From assembly GCA_023954495.1 (NCBI GenBank), contig JAMLIA010000027.1, positions 1 to 41,079 of the forward strand: DNA of 41,079 nt. Direction: 5' to 3'. Position 1 is the stretch's first letter, and the number at the start of each line of letters is the position of its first letter. Source of the DNA: Thermomicrobiales bacterium. GTDB lineage: Bacteria; Chloroflexota; Chloroflexia; Thermomicrobiales; CFX8. Positions 24,310-33,242 of this stretch are shown piece after piece. The translations under genes and the position numbers were made by a program. The notes below the pieces were generated by a model that worked only from the letters and a program-made list of their open reading frames with translations, ran no database searches and was not told where the DNA came from.

Positions 24310-25440
24310 ATGGAGCAGAAGCGCGACTATTACGAAGTGCTGGAGGTCTCTCGCACTGCGTCCAGCGACGATATCAAGAAGGCGTATCGCCGTCTTGCCC
24401 GCAAATATCATCCAGATATCAACAAGGATGCGGACGCCGAGGAGCGATTCAAGGAAATCAACGAGGCCAATGAGGTCCTGAGCGACGCGGATCGCCGCGC
24501 CGCCTATGATCGCTATGGCCACGCAGCGTTTGCCGGGGGCAACGCTGGTGCATCCGGCGATCCATTCGGCTTCGGCGGGTCACCATTTGGCGACCTGTTC
24601 GAGACCTTCTTCAGCGGCGGTGGATCAACCGGACGCCGTCAGCGACAGGTGCCGCGCGGCGGCGATATCAAGGCGACGATCTCGCTCGCGTTCGAAGAGG
24701 CCGTCTTCGGCGCTGAGAAGGAGATCGAGGTCAATCGCTACGAGCCGTGCGACGACTGCCACGGCACGCGGATGCGCGACGGCGCGACGCCGCAGACCTG
24801 TCCGCAGTGCAGCGGTTCTGGTGAAGTTCGGCGTGTCCAGAACACGATCCTGGGCCAGTTCATGACGGCGACGACCTGCGATCGCTGCGGCGGCGAGGGC
24901 GTCGTGGTCACTGACCCATGTCCGACGTGTCGTGGACGTGGTCGCCTCTCGAAGGCACGCAAGATCGTCGTGACGGTGCCACCCGGCGTCGATGAGCAAT
25001 CGACGCTGCGGCTGAGCGGTCAGGGCGAGCAGATTCGCGATGGCGTGCCGGGCAACCTGTTCGTCACGCTGCGCGTGAAGCCGCACCCGACGCTAGGACG
25101 CAACGGCAAGCAGATTCTATTCGATCTGCCAGTCACGGTCGCGCAGGCAACGCTTGGCGACGAGATCGACATCCCGTCGGTTGACGGCGATGTTGCGTTC
25201 GTGGTGCCGACCGGCACGCAGCCGGGCCAGCAGTTCCGATTGCGCGGTAAAGGCGTGCCTGATGTCCGCGGTGGGGATCGGGGTGATCAGATCGTCACCG
25301 TCCACGTCGTCATCCCGCGCGACCTGACGCCTGAGCAGCGATCGCTGTTTGAGCAGCTCGATGCCGAGCTGGGCCGCGATGTGGAGATGCCGAAGGAAAA
25401 GGGCTTTTTCGCCCGGATGAAGGACGCGCTCGGCGTCTAG
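24310..25440 (+). CDS. dnaJ: Chaperone protein DnaJ
   Basis: This is a full-length type I DnaJ (376 aa), the Hsp70 co-chaperone that delivers clients to DnaK and stimulates its ATPase. It has a J-domain with HPD at 34-36, a Gly/Phe-rich region (about 72-105: [17 protein letters not shown]), and four zinc-binding CxxC pairs (147/150, 164/167, 190/193, 204/207). Two C-terminal beta domains follow, with [13 protein letters not shown]-like sequence. The first zinc repeat ends GTR rather than GxG. The start at 24310 begins with the J-domain; a GTG at 24298 is an in-frame alternative. No dnaK or grpE is adjacent, so this may be a second DnaJ. Confidence 0.95.
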   Translation: MEQKRDYYEVLEVSRTASSDDIKKAYRRLARKYHPDINKDADAEERFKEINEANEVLSDADRRAAYDRYGHAAFAGGNAGASGDPFGFGGSPFGDLFETFFSGGGSTGRRQRQVPRGGDIKATISLAFEEAVFGAEKEIEVNRYEPCDDCHGTRMRDGATPQTCPQCSGSGEVRRVQNTILGQFMTATTCDRCGGEGVVVTDPCPTCRGRGRLSKARKIVVTVPPGVDEQSTLRLSGQGEQIRDGVPGNLFVTLRVKPHPTLGRNGKQILFDLPVTVAQATLGDEIDIPSVDGDVAFVVPTGTQPGQQFRLRGKGVPDVRGGDRGDQIVTVHVVIPRDLTPEQRSLFEQLDAELGRDVEMPKEKGFFARMKDALGV

Positions 25441-25501
25441 CAGGCCGAAGACACCGCCCGCATGGGCCGCGATAGCCATTTGTTACACTAGAACCAGTCG
25501 G

Positions 25502-25572
25502 TCGCGGGTGGTGAAACGGTATCACAAGGGCCTTTGGAGCCTTTGTTCCAGGTTCGAATCCTGGCCCGCGAA
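25502..25572 (+). tRNA. tRNA-Gln (anticodon TTG)
   Basis: This 71-nt cloverleaf has the acceptor TCGCGGG/CCCGCGA with discriminator A, the D-arm GTGA...TCAC, the anticodon stem AGGGC/GCCTT (one G-T pair) around CTTTGGA, and the T-arm CCAGG-TTCGAAT-CCTGG. Anticodon TTG reads CAA/CAG glutamine codons. CCA is not encoded. A TACACT hexamer at 25484-25489 could be its -10 box, with no convincing -35. Confidence 0.96.
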
Positions 25573-25632
25573 CTACCGTCGCCAGGACGGTAGCGCGGGC
25601 GACCGTTCAGATCGCGGTGGTGATCGAGGCAC

Positions 25633-27087
25633 TTGGACTCAGACGGTAGTACATCCTCCAACGACGCGGAGGTCCCGGATAGTCAGCCGCCAGTTCGCTC
25701 GAATGCGGATGTCGCGGTTGTCGTCCTGACCGCCGGGCGTGGGACGCGTATGCGTTCTGCGCTGCCGAAGGTGCTGCATCCTCTCATCGGCCTGCCAATG
25801 ATCGAGCACGTGGTTCGCGCCGCCGAGGCGATCGAGCCGGGGCAGGTGATCCTGACACTTGGCCCTACTTCGGAAGCGCTCCGCGAAACCTATGCAGGCC
25901 GCGTTGACACGGCCTGGCAGCCGGAGCCGCTCGGCACCGGCGACGCCGCTCGTGTCGCTCTCCCTGTCCTCAACAACACGATCGAATGGGTCATGGTCAT
26001 CTTCGGTGATCATCCGATCGTCGATGCCGCGACCCTGGCGCACCTGATCGACACGACGCGTGCCGAGGAGCCGATCCTCGCGACGGTCGCTGTCGTGCTC
26101 GACGATCCCGGTCCGTATGGGCGGTATCGTCGCGATGGCTCGCGCATCGTCGGCATCGTCGAGGCGCACGAGGACGATCAGACCTACGACGTGCCGATCC
26201 CGGTCAACAGCGGCATGTGCTGCATTCGGGCCGACTGGCTGCGCGACAACATCGACCGCCTGACCCGCAGTCCGAAGGGCGAGTACTACCTGACCGAGCT
26301 TGTCGCGCTGGCGGCTGGCACCGAGTGGCCGCGCGACCCGGTACGGCTGGTGCTGGCCGAGCCGGAAGTCGCCTGGGGCGTCAATGATCGCAGTGAGCTG
26401 GCGCGTGCCGAGCGTGTGCTGCGCGAACGGATCAATCGCGCCCACATGCTGGCCGGAGTGACAATTGTCGACCCGTCGAGCACCTGGATCGATGCTGATG
26501 TGCAGATCGGGCAGGACACGCGGATCGAGCCGGGGACGATGCTGCGTGGTCGGACGGTCATCGGAAGTGATTGCCGCATCGGGCCGCAATCAGTCATCGA
26601 GGATGCGGTCATCGGCGATCGGGTGGTCGTGCGCGGATCGTGGATTGAGCAGTCGGAGGTCGGCAGCGACACCGACATCGGCCCGTACTCGCACCTGCGC
26701 CCGGCGACGCGGATTGCACCGCACGTGCATATCGGCAACTTCGTCGAGATGAAGAACGCGCAGGTCGGCTCGGGCACCCAGGTCGGCCATGTCAGCTACC
26801 TCGGCGATGCCGAAGTCGGCGAGCGGGTCAACATCGGTGCCGGCACGATCACCTGCAATTTCGATGGCGAGAAGAAGAACCGCACGACGATCGGCGACGA
26901 CGTCTTCGTCGGCAGTGACACGATGCTGGTTGCGCCAGTCGAGCTGGGCGACGGCAGTCGCACCGGCGCGGGATCGGTCGTGACGAAGCCGGTTGAGCCC
27001 GGCAAGCTGGTCGTTGGCATCCCAGCCCGACCAATCAGAAGAACAACCCGCCCGGCGGAACCGGACGCCGAGCCAGGCACAGAGTAA
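25633..27087 (+). CDS. glmU: Bifunctional UDP-GlcNAc pyrophosphorylase / GlcN-1-P acetyltransferase GlmU
   Basis: This 484-residue GlmU makes UDP-N-acetylglucosamine for peptidoglycan. The N-terminal uridylyltransferase has VVLTAGRGTRM (30-40) and PKVLHPL, with Thr where Ala is usual in LAAGxGTRM, and GEYYLTE. The C-terminal left-handed beta helix has GPYSHLRP, GNFVEMKN, the catalytic region GHVSYLGDAEVG, NIGAGTITCNFDG and KNRTTIGDDVFVGS. The start is a TTG with GAGG four bases upstream. About 22 poorly conserved residues precede the catalytic domain, so the exact start is uncertain. It is paired with prs 16 bp downstream, as in many Gram-positive genomes. Confidence 0.94.
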   Translation: MDSDGSTSSNDAEVPDSQPPVRSNADVAVVVLTAGRGTRMRSALPKVLHPLIGLPMIEHVVRAAEAIEPGQVILTLGPTSEALRETYAGRVDTAWQPEPLGTGDAARVALPVLNNTIEWVMVIFGDHPIVDAATLAHLIDTTRAEEPILATVAVVLDDPGPYGRYRRDGSRIVGIVEAHEDDQTYDVPIPVNSGMCCIRADWLRDNIDRLTRSPKGEYYLTELVALAAGTEWPRDPVRLVLAEPEVAWGVNDRSELARAERVLRERINRAHMLAGVTIVDPSSTWIDADVQIGQDTRIEPGTMLRGRTVIGSDCRIGPQSVIEDAVIGDRVVVRGSWIEQSEVGSDTDIGPYSHLRPATRIAPHVHIGNFVEMKNAQVGSGTQVGHVSYLGDAEVGERVNIGAGTITCNFDGEKKNRTTIGDDVFVGSDTMLVAPVELGDGSRTGAGSVVTKPVEPGKLVVGIPARPIRRTTRPAEPDAEPGTE

Positions 27088-27103
27088 AGAGCTGAAGGGG
27101 AGC

Positions 27104-28042
27104 ATGGACGGACGGCTGCAGGTCTTCGCGGGGAATGGCAATCGCGCGCTCGCTGAGCGCATTATGGGCGAGCTCGAATCGTCGCTGGGCCGCGCAACAG
27201 TCGATTCCTGGCGCAACGGCGAGACACGCGTCAAGCTGGAGGAGAACGTCCGCGGGTCGGATGTCTTCGTCATCCAGTCGCTGTCGAATCCGGTCAATCA
27301 CCATCTGGTCGAGCTGCTGATCATGATCGACGCGATTCGCCGTGCGTCGGCGTCGCGCGTCACTGCGGTCATCCCCTACTACGCCTACGCCCGGCAGGAG
27401 AAGAAGACGAGTGGTCGCGAGCCGATCAGCGCCAAGATGGTGGCGAATCTGCTGGTGACCGCCGGAGTCGATCGTGTGCTGACACTCGACCTGCATGCGC
27501 CCGCGATCGAGGGGTTCTTCGACATCCCGGTCGATCATCTGCGAGCCACGCCGCTGCTGGCCTCCTACTTTCGCCGCCTCGATCCGGACGGCATCGTCGC
27601 AGTCAGCCCGGACTCCGGCGGCGTCGGGCGAGCGCAGGAGTTCCGCCTGCGGGCCGGTGGCGGGCTGGCAATCATCGCCAAGAATCGCCCGGCGCCGGAC
27701 GACACCGAGGTGATCGAGATGGTCGGCGATGTCGAGGGCAAGACGGCGGTGCTGGTCGACGACATGATCTCGACCGGCAGTACGCTGGTGCAGGCTGCCG
27801 AGATGCTGAAGCAGCGCGGCGCTGCCGCTGTGCATGCCGCCGCGGTGCATCCGGTGTTCGCTGGCGATGCGATGCGGATCATCAATGACTCGCCGATCGA
27901 GCGTGTGATTGTCACCGATTCGTTGCCGCTGCCGGATGGGCCATGCAGCTCGAAGGTCGAGGTATTGACGGTCGCGCCGCTGCTGGCCGAAGCCATCATG
28001 CGCATCCACAAGGATCTATCCATTAGCGCGTTGTTCAGCTGA
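27104..28042 (+). CDS. prs: Ribose-phosphate pyrophosphokinase
   Basis: This is a 312-residue PRPP synthetase converting ribose 5-phosphate and ATP to PRPP for nucleotide, His and Trp synthesis. The signature regions are all present: GNGNRALAERI at the start, IPYYAYARQEKK, the metal-binding LTLDLHAPAIEGFFDIP, SPDSGGVGRAQEF, and the PRPP loop VLVDDMISTGST. GAAGGGGAGC lies before the ATG at 27104. The PRPP supplied would also feed the phosphoribosyltransferase in this window. Confidence 0.96.
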   Translation: MDGRLQVFAGNGNRALAERIMGELESSLGRATVDSWRNGETRVKLEENVRGSDVFVIQSLSNPVNHHLVELLIMIDAIRRASASRVTAVIPYYAYARQEKKTSGREPISAKMVANLLVTAGVDRVLTLDLHAPAIEGFFDIPVDHLRATPLLASYFRRLDPDGIVAVSPDSGGVGRAQEFRLRAGGGLAIIAKNRPAPDDTEVIEMVGDVEGKTAVLVDDMISTGSTLVQAAEMLKQRGAAAVHAAAVHPVFAGDAMRIINDSPIERVIVTDSLPLPDGPCSSKVEVLTVAPLLAEAIMRIHKDLSISALFS

Positions 28043-28073
28043 CCGCGCGAACGTCCTAGCTGGAGAGGGCTGT

Positions 28074-29391
28074 TTGAGTACCAACCAATGGATCGAGCTA
28101 GCTATCGCCGCCGTCGCGTTACTGACCTCGGCGGTCGCTTCTGGTCGAACTGAGCCTTGTTGCCGTTAGCCGCGTCGACATCCGTCGACTTTTCGACATC
28201 CGGCTCTCGCGCGAAGACGCAATTGCGATCGAGCGCACCCAACGGCTCCGCGCAGCCGTCCTGCTGATCGAGGTCCTGACCGCAGCGCTCGCTGCGGCCC
28301 TGTTCACCTGGGTATTTGCCGACCTGTTCGGCACCAACGGGTTGCTGTGGGGGCTGGTCGCCGCCCTCGGGTTGCTGCTCGTCGTCGGGCGCATGATCCC
28401 GCGCATGCTGTCGTCCGAGGAATCCGCCGGTGAGAACGACGCGCCCCACAAGGTCGGTCGGATCATGGCGATGATCTTCTTCCCGATCGTCCGTCCGGTC
28501 GAGTGGATCGTCAGCCTGTTCAGTCGTTCGAAGCGCCGACGGGCCGATGTCGACGACATTGACGACGACACCGCAGAATCAAACGGCAGCCAGCACACGC
28601 AGGAGTGGGACCGCACCGACCCGTACCCGATTGAAGAGGCCGAGCAGGACATGATCTCCGGCATTCTCCACCTTGAGGAGGTGACAGCGCGGCAGATCAT
28701 GGTGCCTCGGATCGACATCGTGGCTGTGGCGCGCGACACGTCGCTCTCTGAGGCGGTCGATGTCGCGATCGGTGCCGGGCATTCTCGTATCCCCGTTTTC
28801 GGGCGAAACATGGACGAGATTCTGGGTGTGATCTATGCGAAGGATTTGCTGACCTACGTCAACGAATCGCACGAGGGCATCACGGTCGAGACACGCATGC
28901 GACCGGCCTATTTCGTGCCCGAGTCGAAGCGCGTTGACGACCTGCTTCATGAGCTGCAGCAACAGAAGATCCATCTCGCCGTCGTCGTTGATGAGTACGG
29001 CGGCACAGCCGGTGTCGTCACCATCGAGGACATCCTTGAGGAGATTGTCGGCGAGATTCAGGACGAGTACGACCGCGAGACGCCGCCGTTCGAGGTGGTC
29101 AGCGACGACGAACTGGTGGTCGATGGCCGGCTGACGATCGACGATCTGTGCGACGAGATGGACCTCGAATGGCCAGGGCCACAGTCCGGCACCGTCGGCG
29201 GATTCATCCAGCGCCAGCTCGGGCGCATCCCGGCGCGGGGCGAGCAGGTTGAGGTCAATGGCGTGCGGCTGACGGTGCTGCATGTTGAGCATCGCCGCGT
29301 GCGCAAGGTGCGCGTAGAGCGGCTGTCCGAGTTCAACGACATCGGTGTCTTCGAACACGGCGCGACGGCACAGCCGATCGATCAGGCGTGA
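28074..29391 (+). pseudogene. CNNM/HlyC-CorC family membrane protein with an early frameshift
   Basis: A TTG at 28074 with GGAGAGGG four bases upstream opens STNQWIELAIAAVALLTSA, the first helix of a DUF21 (CNNM) domain, but the frame stops at about 28170. The homology continues in the next frame as ELSLVAVSRVDIRRLFD from about 28150 to the stop at 29391. One extra base near 28149 explains it. The rest is intact: more DUF21 helices, two CBS repeats (MVPRIDIVAVARD, GHSRIPVFGRNMDEILGVIYAKDL, VVDEYGGTAGVVTIEDILEEIVGEI) and a CorC/HlyC domain. The family handles magnesium or other cation efflux. Either a sequence error or a recent mutation fits. The downstream birA-like gene overlaps its stop. 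Confidence 0.82.
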
Positions 29392-29930
29392 GCCGTTCGC
29401 TGATCGAACACCACGAGTCGCTGCCGTCGACGATGGACCGCGCCCGTGTGCTGGCCGAGCAGGGCGCTCCGGGCGGCACGGTCGTCGTCGCAGACTTTCA
29501 GTCGGCCGGACGGGGCACACGCGGTCGCGTCTGGCAAGCGCCGCCAGGCTCGTGCCTGATGTTCACGCTGGTCGCGCGTCCGTGCCTTGAGCCGTCAGCG
29601 TTGTCCGATCTGCCGGCAGCCGTGGGTGCGTCGATCGCTCGCTACCTTCAGGATGCGCTGCAACTCGACTGCACAGTCAAGCCGCCGAACGACATCATGA
29701 TCGGAGGCCGCAAGCTGTGCGGCGTGCTCTGCACGTCGAAGATCGTCGGCGAGCGGGTTGAGTACGTGCTGTGCGGCATCGGGCTGAACTCGCGGATGAC
29801 GACGGAGCAACTGCCGCTGGAGACGGCAACGAGCATTCGGGTCGCGCTGGGGCACTGCCCGGACCACGAAACGCTGCTCGACGGGCTGCTGGCGACGCTG
29901 GGATGGCTGGTGGAGCAGGCGTCTGGCTGA
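29388..29930 (+). CDS. Biotin-[acetyl-CoA-carboxylase] ligase, short form
   Basis: This 180-residue catalytic-domain-only biotin protein ligase has STMDRARVLAEQGAPGG, the biotinyl-AMP loop QSAGRGTRGRVW (38-49), KPPNDIMIGGRKLCGVL and GIGLNS. It attaches biotin to carboxylase carrier proteins via biotinyl-AMP. It lacks the N-terminal DNA-binding domain of BirA and also the small C-terminal SH3-like domain. The usual KWPND has Pro for Trp. The start GTG overlaps the previous stop (GTGA), so it is coupled to the CorC-like gene. Confidence 0.88.
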   Translation: MSRSLIEHHESLPSTMDRARVLAEQGAPGGTVVVADFQSAGRGTRGRVWQAPPGSCLMFTLVARPCLEPSALSDLPAAVGASIARYLQDALQLDCTVKPPNDIMIGGRKLCGVLCTSKIVGERVEYVLCGIGLNSRMTTEQLPLETATSIRVALGHCPDHETLLDGLLATLGWLVEQASG

Positions 29931-30061
29931 AATGCGCGCAGAGACAGGGGATCGCGCATATCCCGTACAATTGACATGATACAGATGAATGCCACGACCG
30001 GCATGAGACGTTTGGGATGGTTCCGTCGGCCCGGAGGCAGGGGAACAGAGGCAGGGAGCGC

Positions 30062-31279
30062 ATGGATTTCAGGCTAACTGACGAGCAGATCCAGGTTCGC
30101 GATATGGTCCGCGAGTTCGCCGAGAGCGAAGTCGCGCCATACATCCAGCAGTGGGAAGCCACGGGTGAGTTCCACCCCGAAGTTTTGCAGAAGATGGGCG
30201 AGCTCGGGATTCTGGGCCTGCCGATCCCCGAGCGCTACGGCGGCGGCGGATTTGACTACGTGTCGTTCGCGCTGGCTTGCGAAGAGCTGGAGCGTGTCGA
30301 TACGTTCCTGCGCGTCATCATGAGCGTTCACGTCGGGCTGAACAGCCTGGCGATGCATCAGTGGGCGACCGAAGAGCAGAAGATGCGCTGGCTCAAGCCG
30401 CAGGCCGAGGGCACCAAGTACGCCACGTTCGGCCTGACCGAGCCGGGCGCAGGTTCCGACGCGGGCAACATCGCCTCGACGGCGGTTCGCGACGGCGACT
30501 CGTACATCCTCAATGGCGAGAAGATGTGGATTTCGCTGGCCGATGTGGCCGATCACTTCCTCGTCTTCGCCAGCCTCGACCGCTCCAAGAAGCACCACGG
30601 CCTGTCGGCGTTCGTTCTCGAGCGCGGCATGGAGGGCTTCACCACCGGATCGATCAAGGGCAAGATGGGCGTCCGCGCCGGTAACACCGGCTGGCTGGCG
30701 TTCAACAACGTCCGCGTCCCGGTCGAGAACCGCATCGGCGAAGAGGGCGAAGGCTTCAAGATCGCCATGTCCTGCATCGACCAGGGCCGCTTCACGGTCG
30801 GCGCTGGTGCGGTTGGTCTGATTCAGGCCAGCCTCGATGCCAGCGTGAAGTACTGCCACGAGCGCGAGGCGTTCGGGCAGGAGATCGGCCAGTTCCAGCT
30901 TGTCCAGCAGAAGATCGCGCACATGGTCGCTGGTCTTGAGGCGTCGCGGCTGCTCATCATGCAGGCCGCCGAGCTGAAGAACCGCGGCATCCGCAACACG
31001 CGTGAGACCTCGCTGGCCAAGTGGTACGCCTGCGATGAGGCACTCAAGGCTGCCGACGAGGCGATCCAGGTACACGGCGCTTATGGCTACTCGAACGAGT
31101 ATCCAGTCGAGCGCTACTACCGCAACGCCCGCGGCGCGGTGATCTACGAAGGCACGCGCGAGATTCACCAGCTGATGCAGGCGTCGTACGCGCTGGGCTA
31201 TCGCGTTGACAAGCCGCTGCGCTGCCCGCAGCCGCCGGCCCAGGCGTGGGAGGAATCGCCGGAGCTAGTCAAGGCCTGA
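30062..31279 (+). CDS. Acyl-CoA dehydrogenase
   Basis: This is a 405-residue FAD enzyme that oxidises acyl-CoA to trans-2-enoyl-CoA. It has the all-alpha N-terminal domain (MDFRLTDEQIQVRDMVREFA), the FAD/substrate loop FGLTEPGAGSDA (about 120-131), and a C-terminal helical domain with the catalytic Glu363 in YEGTREIHQ. The Glu in this position is typical of short- and medium-chain members. GGGAG precedes the ATG at 30062. Electrons would go to EtfAB, encoded downstream. It begins a same-strand block running to FixC. Confidence 0.95.
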   Translation: MDFRLTDEQIQVRDMVREFAESEVAPYIQQWEATGEFHPEVLQKMGELGILGLPIPERYGGGGFDYVSFALACEELERVDTFLRVIMSVHVGLNSLAMHQWATEEQKMRWLKPQAEGTKYATFGLTEPGAGSDAGNIASTAVRDGDSYILNGEKMWISLADVADHFLVFASLDRSKKHHGLSAFVLERGMEGFTTGSIKGKMGVRAGNTGWLAFNNVRVPVENRIGEEGEGFKIAMSCIDQGRFTVGAGAVGLIQASLDASVKYCHEREAFGQEIGQFQLVQQKIAHMVAGLEASRLLIMQAAELKNRGIRNTRETSLAKWYACDEALKAADEAIQVHGAYGYSNEYPVERYYRNARGAVIYEGTREIHQLMQASYALGYRVDKPLRCPQPPAQAWEESPELVKA

Positions 31280-31389
31280 TCGTCGGCCGTCCTTCGCAAC
31301 AAGTCGTCGCACTCGGACGGCCAGCCAACCCGGCTGGCCGTTCCTACGTTCAGGCCCGGTGCAAGCGGGCAGAAAGGATCGGCAACGTC

Positions 31390-32580
31390 ATGGGACGGAC
31401 TGTCATTCTCGGTGGCGCAAGGACGCCGTTTGGCCGAATGAATGGCGCGCTGGCGAGCAAGACTGCGGTTGAGCTCGGCGCAGTCGCCGGAACAGCGGCA
31501 ATCGAGCGATCGGGCGTCACCAACGACGACATCAAGCACATCATTATGGGGCAGGTGCTGCAGGCCGGTGCTGGCATGAACCCGGCACGACAGGTCGGCT
31601 TCAAGATCGGCCTCGATCGCGAAGTCACCGCCGACACGATCAACAAGGTCTGCGGCAGCGGCATGCGGGCGGTGGCGTTGGCCGACCTGATGATCCGCTC
31701 CGGCGAGACGTCGGTCGTGCTGGCCGGTGGCATGGAGAGCATGTCGAACGCACCGTATGCGCTCGACAAGGCCCGCTCCGGCTACCGCATGGGCGACGGC
31801 GCGCTTCTCGACCTGATGATCCACGACGGCCTCACCTGCGCGGTTGCCGGCGTGCACATGGGCATCCACGGCTCGAACGTGGCTGCCGAGAACGAGTGCA
31901 GCCGCGAGCAGCAGGACGCGTTCGCGCTGCGTAGCCACCAGCGCGCAGTCGCTGCGATCGAGTCCGGCAGCCTCGGTGAGGAGATCGTGCCGGTTGAGCT
32001 GAAGGATCGCCGTGGGAACGTGACGCTTGTCGAGCGCGATGAGTCGCCACGCGCCGACACGTCTGCCGAGGCGCTGGCGAAGCTGCGACCGGCGTTCGAT
32101 CCGCAGGGCTCAGTAACGGCAGGCAACGCGCCGGGCGTGAACGATGGCGGCGCTGCGCTGGTCGTCACCAGCGAAGAGGAAGCCGCTGCCCGAGGGCTGA
32201 AGCCGCTGGCCACAATCATCGCGACCGGCACGTCGGCGTGGGATGTCCCCTATCTGGCGTACGTCCCGGAGATGGCGGCGCGCAACGCGCTAAGCAAGGC
32301 GGGTCTGTCGCTGGAGGATATGAGCGTCATCGAGATCAACGAGGCGTTTGCCAGCGTCGCGCTCATTTCATCGGCGCGGCTGGGAATCGATGCGAACTCC
32401 GATCTGGTCAATCCCAACGGTGGTGCCATCGCACTCGGTCATCCGGTTGGCGCGTCCGGCGCGCGGTTGATCCTGACGATGGCGCATGAGCTGAAGCGAC
32501 GCGGCGGCGGCTACGGCCTTGCAGCCATCTGCTCCGGCCTGGCCCAGGGCGACGCCATGATCATCAAGGTTGATGCGTAG
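31390..32580 (+). CDS. Thiolase (acetyl-CoA acetyltransferase)
   Basis: This is a 396-residue thiolase catalysing thiolytic cleavage or condensation of acetoacyl-/3-ketoacyl-CoA. The nucleophilic Cys88 is in INKVCGSGM, the His351 region is GGAIALGHPVGASG, and Cys381 is in AAICSGLAQGDAM. MESMSNAPY is a further family mark. The ATG at 31390 is preceded by GAAAGGA. It could act in beta-oxidation, or in acetoacetyl-CoA formation for polyhydroxyalkanoate or isoprenoid routes. The neighbouring acyl-CoA dehydrogenase and hydratase favour oxidation. Confidence 0.95.
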   Translation: MGRTVILGGARTPFGRMNGALASKTAVELGAVAGTAAIERSGVTNDDIKHIIMGQVLQAGAGMNPARQVGFKIGLDREVTADTINKVCGSGMRAVALADLMIRSGETSVVLAGGMESMSNAPYALDKARSGYRMGDGALLDLMIHDGLTCAVAGVHMGIHGSNVAAENECSREQQDAFALRSHQRAVAAIESGSLGEEIVPVELKDRRGNVTLVERDESPRADTSAEALAKLRPAFDPQGSVTAGNAPGVNDGGAALVVTSEEEAAARGLKPLATIIATGTSAWDVPYLAYVPEMAARNALSKAGLSLEDMSVIEINEAFASVALISSARLGIDANSDLVNPNGGAIALGHPVGASGARLILTMAHELKRRGGGYGLAAICSGLAQGDAMIIKVDA

Positions 32581-32602
32581 GAGGCGGACAAAGTGGTTGT
32601 TG

Positions 32603-32621
32603 GGGCGCATTGTATACGCCC
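32603..32621. repeat. Single copy of the dispersed 19-nt palindrome
   Basis: GGGCGCATTGTATACGCCC is a slightly diverged copy of the palindrome found at 22988, 23083, 40842 and 40936. It sits alone in the short gap between the thiolase and the gamma-carbonic-anhydrase-like gene, 23 bp past the thiolase stop. Confidence 0.8.
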
Positions 32622-32676
32622 GTGCAGCGCCACATCCGTGCGAAAAACAACATTCCTGGTTGTGAAGGAGATCCAA

Positions 32677-33213
32677 TTGCCGAGGCCATTGCGTCCAATT
32701 CATGGCGTGTTCCCGAAGATTGCCGATGATGTGTTCGTCGCGGATAACGCGATCATCACCGGCGATGTCGAGATTGGCGCGGGGTCGAGCGTCTGGTTTG
32801 GCGTCGTCATGCGCGGCGATAACGCGCCAATCCGGATTGGTGAACGCACGAACATCCAGGACGGCACGATCATTCACGTTGACGCAGACGCGCCGGTTTC
32901 GATCGGGAACAATGTGACCATCGGCCACCGCGCGATCATCCATGGCACAACGATTGGTGACGGCGTGCAGGTTGGCATGGGGTCTGTCATTCTGTCGCGA
33001 TCAGTTGTCGAACGCGAATCCATGGTGGGGGCGAGCGCACTCGTGCCGGAGGGCGCTGTTGTCGAGAGCGGCACGGTTGTCATGGGAGTACCAGCAAAGC
33101 CGCGCCGAGCGCTCTCGGAGACTGAACGCGCGCGCGTGCTCAAAGCAGCGGCGCATTACGCCGAGCTGGCCCAGGAGTATCGCGCACTGCAGGACGCGGC
33201 CGACGCGGACTGA
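32677..33213 (+). CDS. Gamma-carbonic-anhydrase-like hexapeptide protein (PaaY/YrdA type)
   Basis: This 178-residue left-handed beta-helix protein has the family metal histidines His67 (TIIHVD), His84 and His89 (TIGHRAIIHG), and RGDNAPI at 46-52. The best start is the TTG at 32677, six bases after AAGGAG and directly before PRPLRPIHG. The family includes carbonic anhydrases and PaaY, which acts on CoA thioesters. In an acyl-CoA cluster a PaaY-like housekeeping thioesterase role is a reasonable inference, not proven. Confidence 0.9.
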   Translation: MPRPLRPIHGVFPKIADDVFVADNAIITGDVEIGAGSSVWFGVVMRGDNAPIRIGERTNIQDGTIIHVDADAPVSIGNNVTIGHRAIIHGTTIGDGVQVGMGSVILSRSVVERESMVGASALVPEGAVVESGTVVMGVPAKPRRALSETERARVLKAAAHYAELAQEYRALQDAADAD

Positions 33214-33242
33214 ACAAGCTTGTGGCGGACACAGGAGGAGAC

